A DNA stretch of 64,000 bases from Gemmatimonadota bacterium. Lineage in GTDB: Bacteria; Gemmatimonadota; Gemmatimonadetes; Gemmatimonadales; Gemmatimonadaceae. Of this stretch, positions 27,179 to 33,541 are shown one piece after another. Both the position numbers and the translations under genes were made by a program. The stretch spans positions 62,001-126,000 of the forward strand of contig JAZKBK010000002.1 in NCBI GenBank assembly GCA_040388625.1, given 5' to 3'. Positions within the stretch are counted from its first letter, which is position 1, and the number at the start of each line of letters is the position of its first letter. The notes under the pieces are model-generated. The model searched no databases, was not told where the DNA came from, and worked only from the letters and a program-made list of their open reading frames with translations.

Positions 27179-27463
27179 ATGACTCGCAAAGCCAACGACG
27201 ACAGAAAACGCTGTGAGCTGATGACGAATCCGGCCAAGCGTGATGCTGCCAACAAGCTTGCCGCGTCTGTGAAGGGCGGCTTCCCGCCGGGTTTGTCCCA
27301 GCCAGCACTTCGCGCGCTCGCGGGCGCCGGATATACACGTCTCGATCAGCTCGCACATGTGTCGGAGGCGGATCTTCGCAAGCTGCACGGCGTGGGTCCA
27401 AAGGCGATCGGCGTCATCGGTAGGGAGCTGACGAAACACGGTCTGTCGTTCCGCAGCAAATGA
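27179..27463 (+). CDS. Small helix-hairpin-helix protein
   Basis: A 94-residue basic protein whose C-terminal half holds a helix-hairpin-helix fold: LSQPALRALAGAGYTRLDQL, then EADLRKLHGVGPKAIGVIGREL with the GVGPKA hairpin that contacts the DNA backbone. Stand-alone HhH proteins of this size are common and mostly uncharacterised. ATG 27179 and ATG 27221 are both possible starts; the conserved part begins after the second. It lies 28 nt after the PIN toxin and just before the AlkD remnant. Confidence 0.75.
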   Translation: MTRKANDDRKRCELMTNPAKRDAANKLAASVKGGFPPGLSQPALRALAGAGYTRLDQLAHVSEADLRKLHGVGPKAIGVIGRELTKHGLSFRSK

Positions 27464-27488
27464 AACTCAGTGCCGTTCGCGCAGCGGT

Positions 27489-27701
27489 TTGCAAGGCGGC
27501 CACCCGGATGACGCAGCTCACCTGAACAACTGGGACCTCGTAGATGCATCCGCGGGATACATCGTCGGTCCGCACACGAGTGGCGACGATTCAGGACTGT
27601 TGTCGAAGCTCGCGCATTCGAAAAATTTGTGGGAACGACGAATCGCGATCGAGCGGTTCCCGGAGAAGCGGCGAAAGGCATATCTGGCTGGGAGCGTTTG
27701 A
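27489..27701 (+). pseudogene. AlkD-like DNA alkylation repair gene remnant
   Basis: The 70-codon frame contains a clear fragment of the AlkD (HEAT-like repeat DNA glycosylase) family: HLNNWDLVDASAGYIVG and LLSKLAHSKNLWERRIAI match the family's N-NWDLVD-SA--IVG and LA-S--LWERRIAI core. After RRIAI the sequence jumps to ERFPEKRRKAYLAGSV, which resembles the C-terminal end of the family. About the first 100 residues and an internal stretch of about 60-70 residues are missing (family lengths are about 220-240). No N-terminal part is visible upstream in any frame. I read this as a decayed gene, although the remaining frame is intact to a TGA. Confidence 0.75.
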
Positions 27702-27714
27702 AGGGACTGATTAC

Positions 27715-28053
27715 TCATCCGCCAATTATCTCATTGAGGCCCTCCACCACTCTCACCATCTCCCCGGCGGATGCCCGCGCAATCCGCCGGCCGATGCGTT
27801 CCGTTGAAAGTGTCCGCACCTGGCCCATCTTCACCCACGAACGCTTTGGCAGATTCGCGGCCACAAGCTCGAGCGTCAATGGAAAACCGGCACGCTGCTC
27901 CTGACTGGTGAGCGCCACCACGATGGCGGTTCCTGATCGTTCGTTGAACACATCCTGACTCAATATCAGCACCGGCCGCTGCCCGGATTGCTCATGTCCT
28001 CGCGCCGGATCCAGATCGGCCCATCGAATGTCGCCCCTCAGTATGCTGGCCAC
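27715..28053 (-). CDS. MazF/PemK-family mRNA-endonuclease toxin
   Basis: A 112-residue MazF toxin. The family features are ILRGDIRWADLDPARGHEQSGQRP, with the conserved G-EQ-G-RP motif holding the catalytic Arg region. The -VLILS and AIVVALTS strands follow, and then LPKRSWVKMGQVRTLSTERI. The last contains the usual S-V--DQ-RT--- segment, with G in place of D. It should cleave single-stranded mRNA at short sites. I chose GTG 28053, which places the first beta strand at the N-terminus; the longer upstream frame is low-complexity Arg-rich and overlaps the antitoxin. The start overlaps the antitoxin's end by 16 nt. Confidence 0.9.
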   Translation of the reverse strand: MASILRGDIRWADLDPARGHEQSGQRPVLILSQDVFNERSGTAIVVALTSQEQRAGFPLTLELVAANLPKRSWVKMGQVRTLSTERIGRRIARASAGEMVRVVEGLNEIIGG

Positions 28054-28280
28054 TCGATCCCCTCGGCGCCGAGTCCTTCCTCCGCGAGCGCGCGCTCCTC
28101 GGCAGGATCGAGCTTGGCGCACTCGCGAATGAGCTGCGTGCGGGCGCGCCGCGCTAGCGTTTCAGATAGCGCAGCTTCTATCGCCTGGCTTCGATTCGGA
28201 TAGGTACCAGATGCGACGAGATCATCGATCTCCGTCAGCAACTGGCGATCGAGCGTTATTGCCACTTTCTGTTTGGCCAT
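28038..28280 (-). CDS. Ribbon-helix-helix antitoxin (MazE-like, CopG fold)
   Basis: An 80-residue antitoxin. The ribbon-helix-helix domain is at the N-terminus: KVAITLDRQLLTEIDDLV, then NRSQAIEAALSETL. The C-terminal acidic region (LDPAEERALAEEGLGAEGIEW) would bind and neutralise MazF. GAGGT lies 5-6 nt upstream of ATG 28280; ATG 28283 is adjacent. It is the first gene of a minus-strand pair with the MazF toxin and presumably represses its own promoter through the palindrome just upstream. Confidence 0.88.
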   Translation of the reverse strand: MAKQKVAITLDRQLLTEIDDLVASGTYPNRSQAIEAALSETLARRARTQLIRECAKLDPAEERALAEEGLGAEGIEWPAY

Positions 28281-28290
28281 CATATACCTC

Positions 28291-28335
28291 GTGGTATGAT
28301 AATTTATCATACCACTCCGCCTATCGCAATGTCAG
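28291..28335 (-). promoter_or_regulatory. Promoter and palindromic operator of the MazEF-type operon
   Basis: A 25-nt palindrome at 28291-28315 has perfect 12-nt arms GTGGTATGATAA and TTATCATACCAC around one T. On the minus strand, CTGACA (28335-28330), an 18-nt spacer and TATGAT (28311-28306) give a promoter whose -10 box is inside the palindrome. This fits antitoxin autorepression. Confidence 0.75.
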
Positions 28336-28369
28336 GCTTGTTAACCATGACTGCATGAGGGCTTGTCGG

Positions 28370-28402
28370 CACGCGCTGAGCGAAATCACCATTCAGCGCG
28401 TG
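28370..28402. terminator. Hairpin between the MazEF promoter and the subtilase gene
   Basis: Arms CACGCGCTGA (28370-28379) and TCAGCGCGTG (28393-28402) with a 13-nt loop, 15 nt beyond the minus-strand subtilase stop. No T-run follows on the minus strand, but TTTT follows on the plus strand. It is a likely transcription end for the subtilase group. Confidence 0.55.
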
Positions 28403-28416
28403 TAGTCGTTTTCTGC

Positions 28417-30162
28417 CTAGTGCGCCGAACTCCTCTGCTGCGCCAGCTTCAGCGCATTGTACGCGTTGACTATGCCACCCGTCACCGACAACGACGCAAA
28501 CGGAACCGTCTCCCCCGACTTCCCGCCCGGCACCAACGAAGCGCGATTGTACCGAGTCGCCGAATCGAGGATGATCTGTCGCACCTGTGCGGCGGTGAGA
28601 TTGGGATAGTACGACATGATCAACGCCGCCAGGCCCGTCACGACAGGCGCTGCCATGCTGGTGCCACTCAGCCGCTCGTAACCGCCGCCCTGCACCGTCG
28701 ACAGAATGTCCTCACCCGGCGCGAATACATCGACCCTGGTGTGACTGTAGTTGGAGAACGCGACTGCAAGCGTGTCGCCACCGCGCCAGGACGACGCACC
28801 GACCTCGATCCAGTTCGCGGCCCGCCCCCCACCGGTGTACTCCGGCGTCGGAAAATTCGACGCAGTGTCGAGGCTCGCACCGTCGTTGCCGGCCGCGAGA
28901 ACCATCAGAACTCCGTGCGCGTCGGCGTACTTCACTGCAGCGTCCACCGCGCTCTTGAACGGTGAATACGGCTTGCCGAAGCTCATGTTGATCACGCGTG
29001 CGCCGTTGTCCACCGCATAGCGAATTGCGTTGGCGATGTCCTTGTCACGCTCGTCTCCATCCGGCACGGCTCGCACGGGCATGATCAACGCAGCCGACGC
29101 AACGCCCTGCATGCCGACACCATCCTGCGGCATCGCTGCGATGATGCCGGCCACGTGCGTTCCGTGCTTTGCGTCAGGCCCGGTGACATCGCTATTGCCA
29201 TAATTGCGCTGTGACACGTCTGCAACGTCGTCACCGACGATCGTGCGCGGGTCGTACTCCGTATTCAGTCCGTACTGCGACTGCACTCCGTATTCAGTCA
29301 CTGCCTCGGCTACCGCTTCCGGCGTCGCACCCTGCTGCGCAAGTCGCAGATACAGCCCGCGTGCGGCGATTACTTGCGGTGACGTCGCTACAAGTGCCTC
29401 GACCTTCGCTGGAGTGAGACTGTCCGTGCCGGCCGCCTGCTTCAGAATCGGCAATGCGCGATTCATCACGGCCTCGATCGTACGCATCTGATCCAGCGTG
29501 GTGTTGATCTCGGTCTTCTTCCTTGCGTAATCTGCCGATACCTTGCTGCACGTCGTGGAATCGATCGCCGGCATCGCACGCTCGGTCACCGTCTGCGGTG
29601 TTCCGGCGCAACGAACGAACATGCGCGTGAGCACGAACGTGTCGTACTGAACGTCCTTGCCATCTGCGCCACCGATGAAGTTCCATCCATGCACGTCGTC
29701 CACGTTACCGTTGTGGTCGTCATCCTTGCCGTTCCCAGCGACTTCCTTCGGATTCGTCCAGAGCCGCGTCCTGAGCGCCGCGTGGGCGGTGTCCACTCCC
29801 CCGTCTATCACTGCGACGACAACAGATTGCCTGGGAGCCCTGCCCTTGAGCAGCTCGCGCTGCGCACGCAGGAGACTTATGCCGGGATAGTGATCGATCG
29901 AATCATCCAGCAACTGCCAGTTGCGCGGCGCCTCGCGCACTCCTGAAGTCGTGACCGCCGGTTGCTCTGTGGGTGCCTGAACCGGAGGTGCAGCAACGGG
30001 TGGTGGTGGCGCCGGCGCCGGCGCCGTAACGACAGGGCTCGTCGCCGGCGCACAGGCGGCGAACGCCGTGGCTGCAAACGTGAGCCATGCAAACTGTTTC
30101 GTGAACTGTTTCCTGAACTGTTTCCTGAACTGTTTCCTGAACTGTTTCCTGAACTGCGTCAC
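28417..30162 (-). CDS. S8-family subtilisin-like serine protease, lipoprotein
   Basis: A 581-residue subtilase with the full triad: Asp in VVVAVIDGGVDTAHA, His in KHGTHVAGIIA and Ser in LSGTSMAAPVVTG. The oxyanion Asn is in MVLAAGNDG. A long insertion of about 140 residues separates the Asp and His blocks. The N-terminus is remarkable: four FRKQ units and one FTKQ form the basic region before the hydrophobic core. A lipobox (AFAAC) then predicts a lipoprotein. A Pro/Ala-rich linker (about residues 40-70) precedes the protease. It is the last gene of a coupled minus-strand group, its ATG overlapping the upstream stop by 4 nt. Confidence 0.94.
   Translation of the reverse strand: MTQFRKQFRKQFRKQFRKQFTKQFAWLTFAATAFAACAPATSPVVTAPAPAPPPPVAAPPVQAPTEQPAVTTSGVREAPRNWQLLDDSIDHYPGISLLRAQRELLKGRAPRQSVVVAVIDGGVDTAHAALRTRLWTNPKEVAGNGKDDDHNGNVDDVHGWNFIGGADGKDVQYDTFVLTRMFVRCAGTPQTVTERAMPAIDSTTCSKVSADYARKKTEINTTLDQMRTIEAVMNRALPILKQAAGTDSLTPAKVEALVATSPQVIAARGLYLRLAQQGATPEAVAEAVTEYGVQSQYGLNTEYDPRTIVGDDVADVSQRNYGNSDVTGPDAKHGTHVAGIIAAMPQDGVGMQGVASAALIMPVRAVPDGDERDKDIANAIRYAVDNGARVINMSFGKPYSPFKSAVDAAVKYADAHGVLMVLAAGNDGASLDTASNFPTPEYTGGGRAANWIEVGASSWRGGDTLAVAFSNYSHTRVDVFAPGEDILSTVQGGGYERLSGTSMAAPVVTGLAALIMSYYPNLTAAQVRQIILDSATRYNRASLVPGGKSGETVPFASLSVTGGIVNAYNALKLAQQRSSAH
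30092..30151. repeat. Five 12-nt tandem repeats encoding the subtilase N-terminus
   Basis: The unit aactgtttcctg occurs at 30104, 30116, 30128 and 30140, with a fifth copy at 30092 differing by one base (g for c). On the minus strand they encode the FRKQ/FTKQ series. Because the unit is a multiple of three, copy-number change would lengthen or shorten the basic region without a frameshift. Confidence 0.95.
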
Positions 30163-30668
30163 GCTGTTCCTGTGTTGAATGGTAGCTCGAGAGTTTCATC
30201 CGGCGCCATCTCCTTCCAGCGCTGAACCAGCTGCTGAACGCGCGCCCGCACTCTCGCAATTTCTTCGCCCGTAAGCGGTCGTACATCCGGACCGCCTCTA
30301 CCAGATACGTACGTACGGGCGTGCTCGTTCATCTCATCTGCGGTCCACTCGACGCCGAGCGCGCGTTGAACGTCGAACAGCCCAACCACCTGCTCGACAA
30401 CAACAGCTTCGGGCGGCAGTGGCCCGCGCGCGCTCTTCCCTCCCGTATCGCTGATATCCCAACCGTTCGCCACCAGACCGAAGAACCCGGAGCGAAAGCC
30501 AAGCTCGCTCTCGACCACATAGTGAGTCATGTCGTGAAATGGAAACACCGACGCGAGCTGCCCGTTCTGGCGCTGCCATGTCGCCGTCCCATCAGCGCGA
30601 TCGCACCTCAGCACGACACTCGCATCTCGGCGCTTCGTAAGACGAATCACCATCTCAGGCATCATCAT
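30159..30668 (-). CDS. Uncharacterised protein coupled to the subtilase
   Basis: A 169-residue protein of no family I recognise. It reads as a compact beta-rich N-terminal domain (VIRLTKRRDASVVLRCDRAD, TATWQRQNGQLASVFPFHDM). A His/Asp-containing HDMTHYVVESELGF segment follows, then a helical charged C-terminus (TGEEIARVRARVQQLVQRWK). Any of three consecutive ATGs (30668, 30665, 30662) can start it. It overlaps the MmcQ-like gene by 14 nt and the subtilase start by 4 nt, so all three are probably translated together. Confidence 0.75.
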   Translation of the reverse strand: MMMPEMVIRLTKRRDASVVLRCDRADGTATWQRQNGQLASVFPFHDMTHYVVESELGFRSGFFGLVANGWDISDTGGKSARGPLPPEAVVVEQVVGLFDVQRALGVEWTADEMNEHARTYVSGRGGPDVRPLTGEEIARVRARVQQLVQRWKEMAPDETLELPFNTGTA

Positions 30669-31026
30669 CCAGCAGCGCGACCAATCTCCGGGGTGCGGTC
30701 AATCTGTAAGCGTCCAGTAGAAGTCCTTCCAGTGCATTCCAGTCCGGTGACTTATCCAGCCACACTCCCACCCACCCTTTGGGTCCCACGTAAGGTGGCG
30801 AGTAGTACCGATTGGGCTCCGCTCTGATCATCATGTCCTGCGTGACGGGCTTCGCCTTGCACCACACACTTGTACGGCCGCCACCGTGATGAGTCGCGGC
30901 GGACGCGTACATGGCGAAGATCTTGTTGCGCACGCGGAACGTCGGCTCGCCCCAGGCTTCGACTTCATGCGCTTCGGGCAGGGACAGGCACAGCGCGCGC
31001 AGGCGTTCAGTTGGATCGCGTTTCAT
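30655..31026 (-). CDS. MmcQ/YjbR-family protein
   Basis: A 123-residue MmcQ/YjbR protein with the CyaY-like fold. The family markers are LSLPEAHEVEAWGEPTFRVR near the N-terminus, KIFAMY, and the C-terminal YVGPKGWVGVWLD and LLLDAYRLTAPRR. Some members bind DNA, but no common function is established. ATG 31026 was chosen; a GTG at 31035 would add three residues. It is upstream of, and overlaps, the unknown gene that leads into the subtilase. Confidence 0.88.
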   Translation of the reverse strand: MKRDPTERLRALCLSLPEAHEVEAWGEPTFRVRNKIFAMYASAATHHGGGRTSVWCKAKPVTQDMMIRAEPNRYYSPPYVGPKGWVGVWLDKSPDWNALEGLLLDAYRLTAPRRLVALLDDDA

Positions 31027-31041
31027 CGAGCTCACTGGTGT

Positions 31042-31365
31042 TCAACGGTACGCCGTTGTCATGGATTGCACTCTGCTACCGTGCCGCGCCAGCAGATAGT
31101 TCACGAAGTCGCCGACTATCGGACTCGGCTTTTTCGATCCTTTTGTTATGATGCGCGCGCTCAACACCGCGGATTGTGTATCCCATTCGACGTTGAGCGC
31201 TCCACGCGCGGAGTCGGCGCTATGAAGCTTCATCCAGCCGGGTTGACGGCCAGGCTGTTTCTCGCTCGTGACACGCAGACCGAACTTGTCTATCCGCTTG
31301 TCGTTGGCGATTGCTTCGCGGAGGCTTCCGCCTTTGGAGCAGAGCACCTGAACCAGAACCTGCAT
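31042..31365 (-). CDS. Small uncharacterised protein
   Basis: A 107-residue protein starting MQVLVQVLCSKGGSLREAIA. No known domain is recognised. It has an N-terminal hydrophobic strand, a central mixed region (GWMKLHSADSARGALNVEWD) and a C-terminal helix (GDFVNYLLARHG). The gene lies 15 nt upstream of the MmcQ-like gene on the same strand, which suggests it heads that operon. Coding is supported mainly by position and codon pattern. Confidence 0.6.
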   Translation of the reverse strand: MQVLVQVLCSKGGSLREAIANDKRIDKFGLRVTSEKQPGRQPGWMKLHSADSARGALNVEWDTQSAVLSARIITKGSKKPSPIVGDFVNYLLARHGSRVQSMTTAYR

Positions 31366-31427
31366 TGAATCCTCCGAGTTGGAAGAAGATCGTCATTCCC
31401 GCTGTAGGGCGCGGATGCATCCGCGCC

Positions 31428-31964
31428 TTATGTCGGCCCGGTTAGCGGCAGTTCCAGCAACAATCGCGAGATGTTCGGCTCGCTCGTGTAGTACATCCGC
31501 AACCTGTCGAGAGTTACAGGTTCTGTTACGCGCACGGCAAGCAGCGAATCGAGCGCCTCTCTCGTGAGAGTCTTGTAAAGGTTGAGCGTGACGTGGGGCG
31601 AGAAGGCGAATCGCGGGCGCGCGAAGTGCAGCCCGCTCGCGCCGATCCGGTCGTGGAGCGCACGGATCGGGCCGCGCGGTGTTATCGGCAGCACCACTAT
31701 TTGGGTCGCCGGAAAGCGCTCAGGCTTGCCGAGTATGAGCTCGATGGGAGGAGTCGTGCTGGTGATTGGCTCCAGCCGCTCGCGCATCAGTTCCACCGGC
31801 GTATCCGCCGCCATCGGCCCGAGTCCGGACGAGCCCGCGAGGGTCAGATGCGGCCGGCGTCCTCTGCCGAGCTTCGGATCGTGGCGCTCGATGACCGACT
31901 GGATCTCGTCGGCCACAGCGCCGGTCAGCTCGCCGAGTATGAAGATGCCGGACGGGGTGGCCAC
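31428..31964 (-). CDS. 2H phosphoesterase / 2'-5' RNA ligase family protein
   Basis: A 178-residue 2H phosphoesterase. Both catalytic H-x-T motifs are present: HLTLAGSSG in the first lobe and HVTLNLYKTL in the second, with a LERL-like hydrophobic core around them. Members of this family act on 2'-5' or cyclic phosphodiester bonds in RNA or nucleotides; the substrate here is unknown. It starts at GTG 31964 and is divergent from fabI, with only 19 nt between the two starts, so their promoters must overlap. Confidence 0.85.
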   Translation of the reverse strand: MATPSGIFILGELTGAVADEIQSVIERHDPKLGRGRRPHLTLAGSSGLGPMAADTPVELMRERLEPITSTTPPIELILGKPERFPATQIVVLPITPRGPIRALHDRIGASGLHFARPRFAFSPHVTLNLYKTLTREALDSLLAVRVTEPVTLDRLRMYYTSEPNISRLLLELPLTGPT

Positions 31965-31983
31965 ACGAGGAAGATACTATCTT

Positions 31984-32889
31984 ATGCGAATGCTCAATAT
32001 CGACCTGACGGGCAAGCGTGCCCTCGTTGCGGGCGTGGCCGATGATGGCGGCTTCGGCTTCGCGATCGTCAAGAGACTTGCCGAGGCCGGCGCGACGGTT
32101 TGCGTCGGGACCTGGCCGCCTGCGCTCAACATTTTTCTGAACCTGCTCGAGCGCGGAAAGATGGATGAGGCTCGCAGGATGCCCGATGGCTCCATGCTGG
32201 AATTCGAGCGTATCTACCCGCTGGATGCCGCTTATGACACGCTCGCCGACGTGCCGGAAGACGTGCGGGAGAGCAAGCGCTACAAGGACACGGGCGACTT
32301 TTCTATAGAAGGGATGGCGACCAGCCTCGTTGCCGATTTTGGCGACAAGCCGCTCGACATCGTCGTCCACTCGCTGGCCAATGGCCCCGAGGTCAAGAAG
32401 GCTTTGCTGGACACGAGCCGAGCCGGCTACCTGACTGCCGTAAGTGTCAGCGCGTATTCGATGATAGCGCTTGCGTCGAAGTTGTCGCCATTGATGCGCG
32501 ATGGTGGCTCGTTTCTGTCGCTAACTTACATGGCTTCTGAGCGCGCGATCCCGGGTTACGGTGGCGGGATGTCGTCGGCAAAAGCGGCTCTGGAGAGCGA
32601 TACCAGGGTGCTCGCCTACGAGATCGGGCGGCGATATGGACACCGCGTGAACGCGATTTCGGCCGGTCCATACGCCTCGCGCGCAGCGAGCGCGATCGGC
32701 ATTATCGAGCGGATGGTGGAATATTGCGAGCGGAATTCGGCGCTGCCGCAGAAGCTCACCGCTGATGAGGTCGGGACTGCGGCGGCGTTCCTGTGCTCAC
32801 CGCTGGCAAGCGGCATAACAGGGTCCATATTGTTTGTGGACAAGGGCTACCACGCGATGGGGATGTCGGTGGAATCACTCGTTGGCTAA
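31984..32889 (+). CDS. fabI: Enoyl-[acyl-carrier-protein] reductase (NADH)
   Basis: A 301-residue short-chain dehydrogenase-type reductase. The nucleotide-binding N-terminus is LTGKRALVAGVADDGGFGFAI, and DIVVHSLANG is the core strand. The FabI active site is YMASERAIPGYGGGMSSAKAAL, with the Tyr and Lys of the Y-x6-K pattern. An insertion around residues 48-100 makes it resemble the plant/cyanobacterial FabI type. It catalyses the last reduction of each fatty-acid elongation cycle. AGGAAG at 31968-31973 lies 10 nt before ATG 31984; ATG 31990 is an alternative. Confidence 0.93.
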   Translation: MRMLNIDLTGKRALVAGVADDGGFGFAIVKRLAEAGATVCVGTWPPALNIFLNLLERGKMDEARRMPDGSMLEFERIYPLDAAYDTLADVPEDVRESKRYKDTGDFSIEGMATSLVADFGDKPLDIVVHSLANGPEVKKALLDTSRAGYLTAVSVSAYSMIALASKLSPLMRDGGSFLSLTYMASERAIPGYGGGMSSAKAALESDTRVLAYEIGRRYGHRVNAISAGPYASRAASAIGIIERMVEYCERNSALPQKLTADEVGTAAAFLCSPLASGITGSILFVDKGYHAMGMSVESLVG

Positions 32890-32904
32890 TCAACCGGGAG
32901 AATG

Positions 32905-33480
32905 ATGCAAAAATCCCTTGCTGTTCTTGCTGCGATGCTCGTGTTTGGTTGCGCGTCCACGTCCGCCGATATGGTATCGAACTTCGGGCCAACCACCAAG
33001 TTGAGCCCCGGTGTGCAGAGCGCTAACCTTGGCCGCGATGGAATCGTGACTGTCCGCGTGAACCTGCCGCAGCCGGAGTACCTTGCGGCGGTAGCGGTTT
33101 TCCCCAATCAGAGCATGATACCGCTCGGTACGTCCGGCAGGCCGAGCGGAACCGACAAGACTGCAGCTGGAGTTCAAGCACTCGTCCTCCACCAGCTTCC
33201 GGCGCTTCAAAAGAGCGCTTCGGACTGGACACTCCAGGATATCGAACGTTGCAACGCAAATCCACGTTATCCCCGATGCCAGCAGCAGGGTCAGGTGGTC
33301 ATCGTCGCAAGCGACAGCCCATTCGTTACGCGCGAACTCATTGATAATATCACGGCCGTCGATCTTCACGGAAGCGATGCCGACGTGATACGGCGCATCG
33401 GCGAGGCAGCTGCCCACGCTACCGGCGCTTCATGGAGTGCGTCGGCGACGAGTATGACCGGGATGGTGGCGCCGTACTGA
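32905..33480 (+). CDS. Uncharacterised lipoprotein
   Basis: A 191-residue protein with a short lipoprotein signal peptide (SLAVLAAMLVFGC; lipobox LVFGC). The mature part begins ASTSADMVSNFG. It contains a beta-rich stretch (DGIVTVRVNLPQPEYLAAVAVF) and a two-cysteine segment (ERCNANPRYPRCQQQ) that could form a disulphide. No family is recognised. GGGAG at 32896-32900 favours ATG 32905 over 32902. It follows fabI by 15 nt and may share its transcript. Confidence 0.75.
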   Translation: MQKSLAVLAAMLVFGCASTSADMVSNFGPTTKLSPGVQSANLGRDGIVTVRVNLPQPEYLAAVAVFPNQSMIPLGTSGRPSGTDKTAAGVQALVLHQLPALQKSASDWTLQDIERCNANPRYPRCQQQGQVVIVASDSPFVTRELIDNITAVDLHGSDADVIRRIGEAAAHATGASWSASATSMTGMVAPY

Positions 33481-33541
33481 TTTACCGATCGACTGTGGTC
33501 AACGACTGTCTCGCAACAAAATCTGCATGAAACGGGGATGG

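Noticed and set aside
30092-30151. The 12-nt repeats as a CRISPR-like array
   Set aside because: Units are directly adjacent without spacers and lie in frame within a coding sequence.
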